Source: a bacterium Ga0077546 (GTDB taxonomy: Bacteria > Cyanobacteriota > Vampirovibrionia > Obscuribacterales > Obscuribacteraceae). From it: DNA of 5,754 nt. Position numbers and translations under genes: made by a program. The notes under the pieces are model-generated. The model made no database searches. It was not told the origin of the DNA and saw nothing but the letters and a program-made list of their open reading frames with translations. Below, one piece after another: positions 3,249 through 5,754 of this stretch (position 1 is the stretch's first letter; each line of letters begins with the position of its first letter). The stretch lies in contig LNEX01000063.1 of NCBI GenBank assembly GCA_001464165.1, forward strand, positions 1 to 5,754, read 5' to 3'.

Positions 3249-5597
3249 CTAGTGAGCTGAGAGTTGATTGAGAATTAAGTTGGCTTTTTGCTCTTGTTTG
3301 GCAGCTTCCTCACCCCGGCCTAGTGATTTAAGCACCATTGAATATTCTGCTAAGGTTTTGCCCAGAATGTGGTCATCTGGGCTTTTCGTCTTCTCTCTGA
3401 TAGCCACTAGTTCACGCAAAGTAGGCTCGGCATTTTGAAGGCGATTTGATTTGAAATAGAGTTCACTTAATGTTTCAAGGGTGAGCTCAAGCATTTGTTC
3501 GGCGGTCTTGTCGCCTTTTAAACTTTTTTTGCGCAATATCTCACCAAGGCGGTTCAATAGCGCTTCGGCATCTAGCTCTCGGTTTTCGCTTGCCAGTTGT
3601 CGGGCAACTTGCAAGACTGTTTCGGGCGTATTGTCGAGAGTAGACTTGACGAAAGCAGCATCATAGCCTGGAGTCGCTGACGGTGATTCTAATTGAACTG
3701 GTGCTGTTGGAGGCTTCTCTTCTATCGCTCGCACTGGCCTCATTGCCACTGCTTCTCTGCTTCTTATGGTGGCATTCGGCAAGTCGGCGATTGTTGTCAT
3801 AGTCGAAGGACTTTCAGGAATTGCTGGCAATATGGTGCCTAGTATTGTTGGCGGTGGCAGATCTGGTGCGCTAGCCTTTCTTCTAGAGTCCTCATTTGGT
3901 TCTAATTTTGCTTCTAGCTTTGGTTCTGGTTTCGGTTCTAATTTTGGTTCTAGCTTTGCTTCTAGCTTTGGTTCTGGTTTTGGTTCTAGCTTCTCTTTTT
4001 GATTTGTCGGATGGTTGGCGTTTTTGCTATCACTGCTGTTGATAGCAGCTAGAGCAACCAATAGCTTCTCGCGAAGCTGTGGTGTGTTTTTGATTCTCAG
4101 TGCTTCAGATAGTTCCACAAATGCACCCTCTGCTTCCCCTTGCAACAGGCACTCATTGGCCATGGCAAGGCGGTCTTCCGTGCTCGCTGGATCTTGACCG
4201 TTTTCTCGCATAATTGCGGAGAGATTTTTACGAATGGCTGCCTGCCTCGGATCTAAATACAGCGCAGCGCGAAAATGCTTAACAGCTTCTTTGGGCTGGC
4301 GCACAGAGAGTTCTAGGCCGAAATTGTTGTGAGCAATCACTAGGTTTTCTTTGGCGTGAGCATAATTGGGAGAAATTTCCAGCAGTCGTTCGAACGTCTT
4401 AATGGCAACAGCAAAATGCTTTGCATTGATTTCGTGCACACCAGTGTTATTCATATGCGCTAGTTCAGCCGATGTGAACGGCGCATCGCCTACTTCATTC
4501 GATTTATTGTCTGCTAGAGTCTTACTATCAGTGGACCTGTTTTCTGCGCTTTTAGATTCTGCAGTTCTGTTCTCTGCAATTTTATTGGCGGCTCCAGTTT
4601 TGTTCTCTGGGCGACCATCAGGCTTACTCATATCACGAGCGTCGCGAATAACTATTGGTGGCTGACTGTTGGCTGAGTAGCTGTATTTGGCGACCTGCTT
4701 GTTGAGATCGGGGTTGAGTGTTATGGCATAGTTGTAGTCCGCCATTGCGCCTTGCATGTCGTTTAGAGCAAAGCGCAATGAGCTTCTTTCAGCGAAGGCC
4801 TGATAGCTTTTGGGAGCTAGCTCAACTGCTCTATCGATATCTTTGGCTGCTCCCCTTAAGTCGGCTAACCGCCGGAGCACAGCTGCTCGCGAAATTAGGG
4901 CCGGAACGTTATTGGCGTTAATCTCGAGGGCGCGATCAAGGTCGTCTTGTGCGCCGTGGTAGTCGCCTATCATGCGCTTGACGCTCGCTCTTCCTACCCA
5001 CGAGTCGGCATTCTCTGGCCTGGCCTCAATCTCGGTGCTCCAAATATTTACCGCGGCAGCTAAGTCGTGATCTTGAATTTTTTTCTCCGCTTCTCGTGCT
5101 GCTTTGTTTGCATAGTTTGGAGCGGCCTTAACGCTGTTACTTGGTTTACTAATGACAGGTTTTGCGCCGTAAGATTTGGTGTTTGGCTGAGTTGTCGCCA
5201 GGGAGGGCGTTAATTGGTTCTGATTCGCTAGAGTTTTCGCCGCTAGAGTTTTTGCCGCTAGAGTTTTTGCTGCTAGAGTTTTTGCTGCTAGAGTTTTTGC
5301 TGCTAGCTGTTTTGCTTTTACTGGTTCGGTAGTTGCGGTTTTTTCAGAACCTTCGGACACGGGAGCGAGACTCGCAGAAGCCAAGGGGTTCTGCTTCAGA
5401 GCTGACGGTTCCCGGCCGCTTCGAAGGGGCTGGTGCCAGAGTTTTTCTGGCTTAGTTCGCCACGATTGACTGCTGGTGTCTTTGGCTGTTGAGCCTTGAG
5501 CTGTGGCCTTTTGCGGGGAAAAATGAGGCAGGCAGAGAGAGACCGACACTAACGATAAGGCAGAGAATATTCTGAGCGTTTTTGTTGGCGGTCTCAA
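3249..5597 (-). CDS. Exported tetratricopeptide-repeat (TPR) scaffold protein
   Basis: The 782-residue product starts with a signal peptide (RPPTKTLR, hydrophobic 10-23, possible cleavage after ATA at 31-33), so it should act outside the cytoplasmic membrane. TPR helices fill about 164-300 in the typical G/A-Y-A-L-P pattern (for example IGDYHGAQDDLDRALEINAN at 210-229), then 385-460 (HFAVAIKTFERLLEISPNYA and next repeat) and a kinesin-light-chain-like C-terminal block, about 655-780. Linkers are low in complexity: LAAKT five times at 98-122, an AENR/AESK-rich stretch at 330-365, and a duplicated 16-residue EPKP/EAKL unit at 537-568. TPR domains bind proteins, and no catalytic motif is present, so an envelope scaffold is inferred. 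The TTG start is fixed by the in-frame TGA two codons upstream and by GAGG four bases before it. TTG overlaps the TGA of an upstream open frame (TTGA), suggesting translational coupling. Confidence 0.9.
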   Translation of the reverse strand: MRPPTKTLRIFSALSLVSVSLCLPHFSPQKATAQGSTAKDTSSQSWRTKPEKLWHQPLRSGREPSALKQNPLASASLAPVSEGSEKTATTEPVKAKQLAAKTLAAKTLAAKTLAAKTLAAKTLANQNQLTPSLATTQPNTKSYGAKPVISKPSNSVKAAPNYANKAAREAEKKIQDHDLAAAVNIWSTEIEARPENADSWVGRASVKRMIGDYHGAQDDLDRALEINANNVPALISRAAVLRRLADLRGAAKDIDRAVELAPKSYQAFAERSSLRFALNDMQGAMADYNYAITLNPDLNKQVAKYSYSANSQPPIVIRDARDMSKPDGRPENKTGAANKIAENRTAESKSAENRSTDSKTLADNKSNEVGDAPFTSAELAHMNNTGVHEINAKHFAVAIKTFERLLEISPNYAHAKENLVIAHNNFGLELSVRQPKEAVKHFRAALYLDPRQAAIRKNLSAIMRENGQDPASTEDRLAMANECLLQGEAEGAFVELSEALRIKNTPQLREKLLVALAAINSSDSKNANHPTNQKEKLEPKPEPKLEAKLEPKLEPKPEPKLEAKLEPNEDSRRKASAPDLPPPTILGTILPAIPESPSTMTTIADLPNATIRSREAVAMRPVRAIEEKPPTAPVQLESPSATPGYDAAFVKSTLDNTPETVLQVARQLASENRELDAEALLNRLGEILRKKSLKGDKTAEQMLELTLETLSELYFKSNRLQNAEPTLRELVAIREKTKSPDDHILGKTLAEYSMVLKSLGRGEEAAKQEQKANLILNQLSAH
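3894..3989 (-). repeat. Two tandem 48-bp units encoding a 16-residue EPK/EAK repeat
   Basis: Positions 3942-3989 and 3894-3941 both encode LEPKPEPKLEAKLEPK, the second ending in N instead of K. The 48-bp unit is itself built from degenerate 12-bp pieces (E-P/A-K-L/P). The frame is kept, so the array lengthens a charged, proline-rich linker. Confidence 0.9.
5227..5316 (-). repeat. Tandem 15-bp repeat encoding LAAKT
   Basis: Five near-identical 15-bp units (plus-strand form GCTAGAGTTTTTGCT) start at 5227, 5242, 5257, 5272 and 5287. A decayed sixth unit lies at 5302-5316. They encode five LAAKT pentapeptides at residues 98-122 of the TPR protein. Differences are single bases only, and the unit length is a multiple of three, so copy-number change would not break the frame. 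Confidence 0.92.
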
Positions 5598-5752
5598 ATG
5601 GCCTCACTAACGGACTTACGCAAACTATTGTAATTCTCAATTCTTAGTTTGAAGCTGCTAGCAATTGTCCCTGAGTTTGGCGCTAATGACAAGACTAAGA
5701 CCGCTAAATTCAGCGCTAAAGAGCAATCTACAGATTCGGCTAAATGTCGAGG
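5594..5752 (-). CDS. Possible 3' end of an upstream minus-strand gene (partial)
   Basis: An open frame enters from the right edge and runs 52 codons to TGA at 5596-5594. That stop overlaps the TTG start of the TPR gene in the four-base arrangement TTGA, typical of coupled operon genes. The visible peptide starts PRHLAESVDCSLALNLAVLV, has a hydrophobic stretch (LALNLAVLVLSLA) and ends LRKSVSEAI. No family was recognised. The case rests on frame length and overlap geometry, both of which can occur by chance. A -10 box inside the frame (5627-5632) offers the rival view that this is simply a promoter region. Confidence 0.35.
   Translation of the reverse strand, partial: PRHLAESVDCSLALNLAVLVLSLAPNSGTIASSFKLRIENYNSLRKSVSEAI
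5627..5632 (-). promoter_or_regulatory. Possible -10 box of the TPR gene
   Basis: Read on the minus strand this is TACAAT, five of six matches to TATAAT. The best -35 candidate is TTCAAA at a short spacing of 15. The expected start, near 5620, gives a leader of about 23 bases to the TTG start. Confidence 0.35.
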
Positions 5753-5754
5753 AA

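Noticed and set aside
3766..4002. Plus-strand frame rich in FGSSFGSGFGS
   Set aside because: It is the antisense reading of the EPK/EAK repeat array in the TPR gene; its apparent repeat is a by-product.
5529..5538. Lipobox in the TPR protein signal peptide (VSLC at residues 19-22)
   Set aside because: The residue before Cys22 is Leu, which does not fit the Gly/Ala/Ser required before the lipidated cysteine; a standard cleavage site after ATA fits better.
5452..5640. Minus-strand 62-codon frame overlapping the start of the TPR gene
   Set aside because: It is a different frame of the signal-peptide region. The TPR frame continues through 782 codons with clear repeats, so this is a shadow.

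Overview
The window is a 5.75 kb piece of bacterial chromosome with roughly balanced base composition, short intergenic gaps and frequent GTG/TTG starts. No phage, transposon, rRNA, tRNA or CRISPR signal was seen. The secreted TPR protein with low-complexity linkers, the heavy use of small secreted or membrane proteins, the near-50% GC and a single cyanobacterial HIP1-type octamer would fit a non-photosynthetic relative of Cyanobacteria (Melainabacteria/Obscuribacterales type). That placement is inference, and no marker gene in the window fixes it.

Left part (1-830): the tail of an upstream plus-strand gene probably ends at the left edge and is closed by a strong intrinsic terminator. A second, related hairpin closes a minus-strand pair running leftwards from about 810. 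The pair is a 39-residue single-helix membrane miniprotein, too short for routine gene calling, followed by a 164-residue membrane-anchored or lipoprotein-like protein with a beta-rich FxLYD-like outer domain. Their promoter, an extended -10 with a perfect TATAAT, lies face to face with an extended -10 promoter for the next gene.

Middle part (832-3186): a YheT-type alpha/beta hydrolase with an intact Ser-Asp-His triad is followed by about 400 bases without a convincing gene. That stretch holds a strong hairpin and several short repeats, and it may be the leader of the next gene. The next gene encodes a small secreted glycine-rich protein with the best ribosome binding site in the window and codon use typical of high expression. 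It ends at a clear intrinsic terminator, and a perfect TATAAT just after the terminator's T-run starts a 72-residue unrecognised helical protein.

Right part (3249-5754): a 782-residue exported TPR scaffold is read leftwards, convergent with the 72-residue gene. It has two TPR blocks plus a C-terminal TPR-like block, joined by repeat-derived linkers (five tandem LAAKT units and a duplicated 16-residue EPKL/EAKL unit). Its TTG start overlaps the stop of an open frame that runs in from the right edge (TTGA overlap), so it may be the second gene of an operon. No pathway links the genes. The shared theme is the cell envelope: one membrane miniprotein, one membrane or lipoprotein, and two exported proteins.
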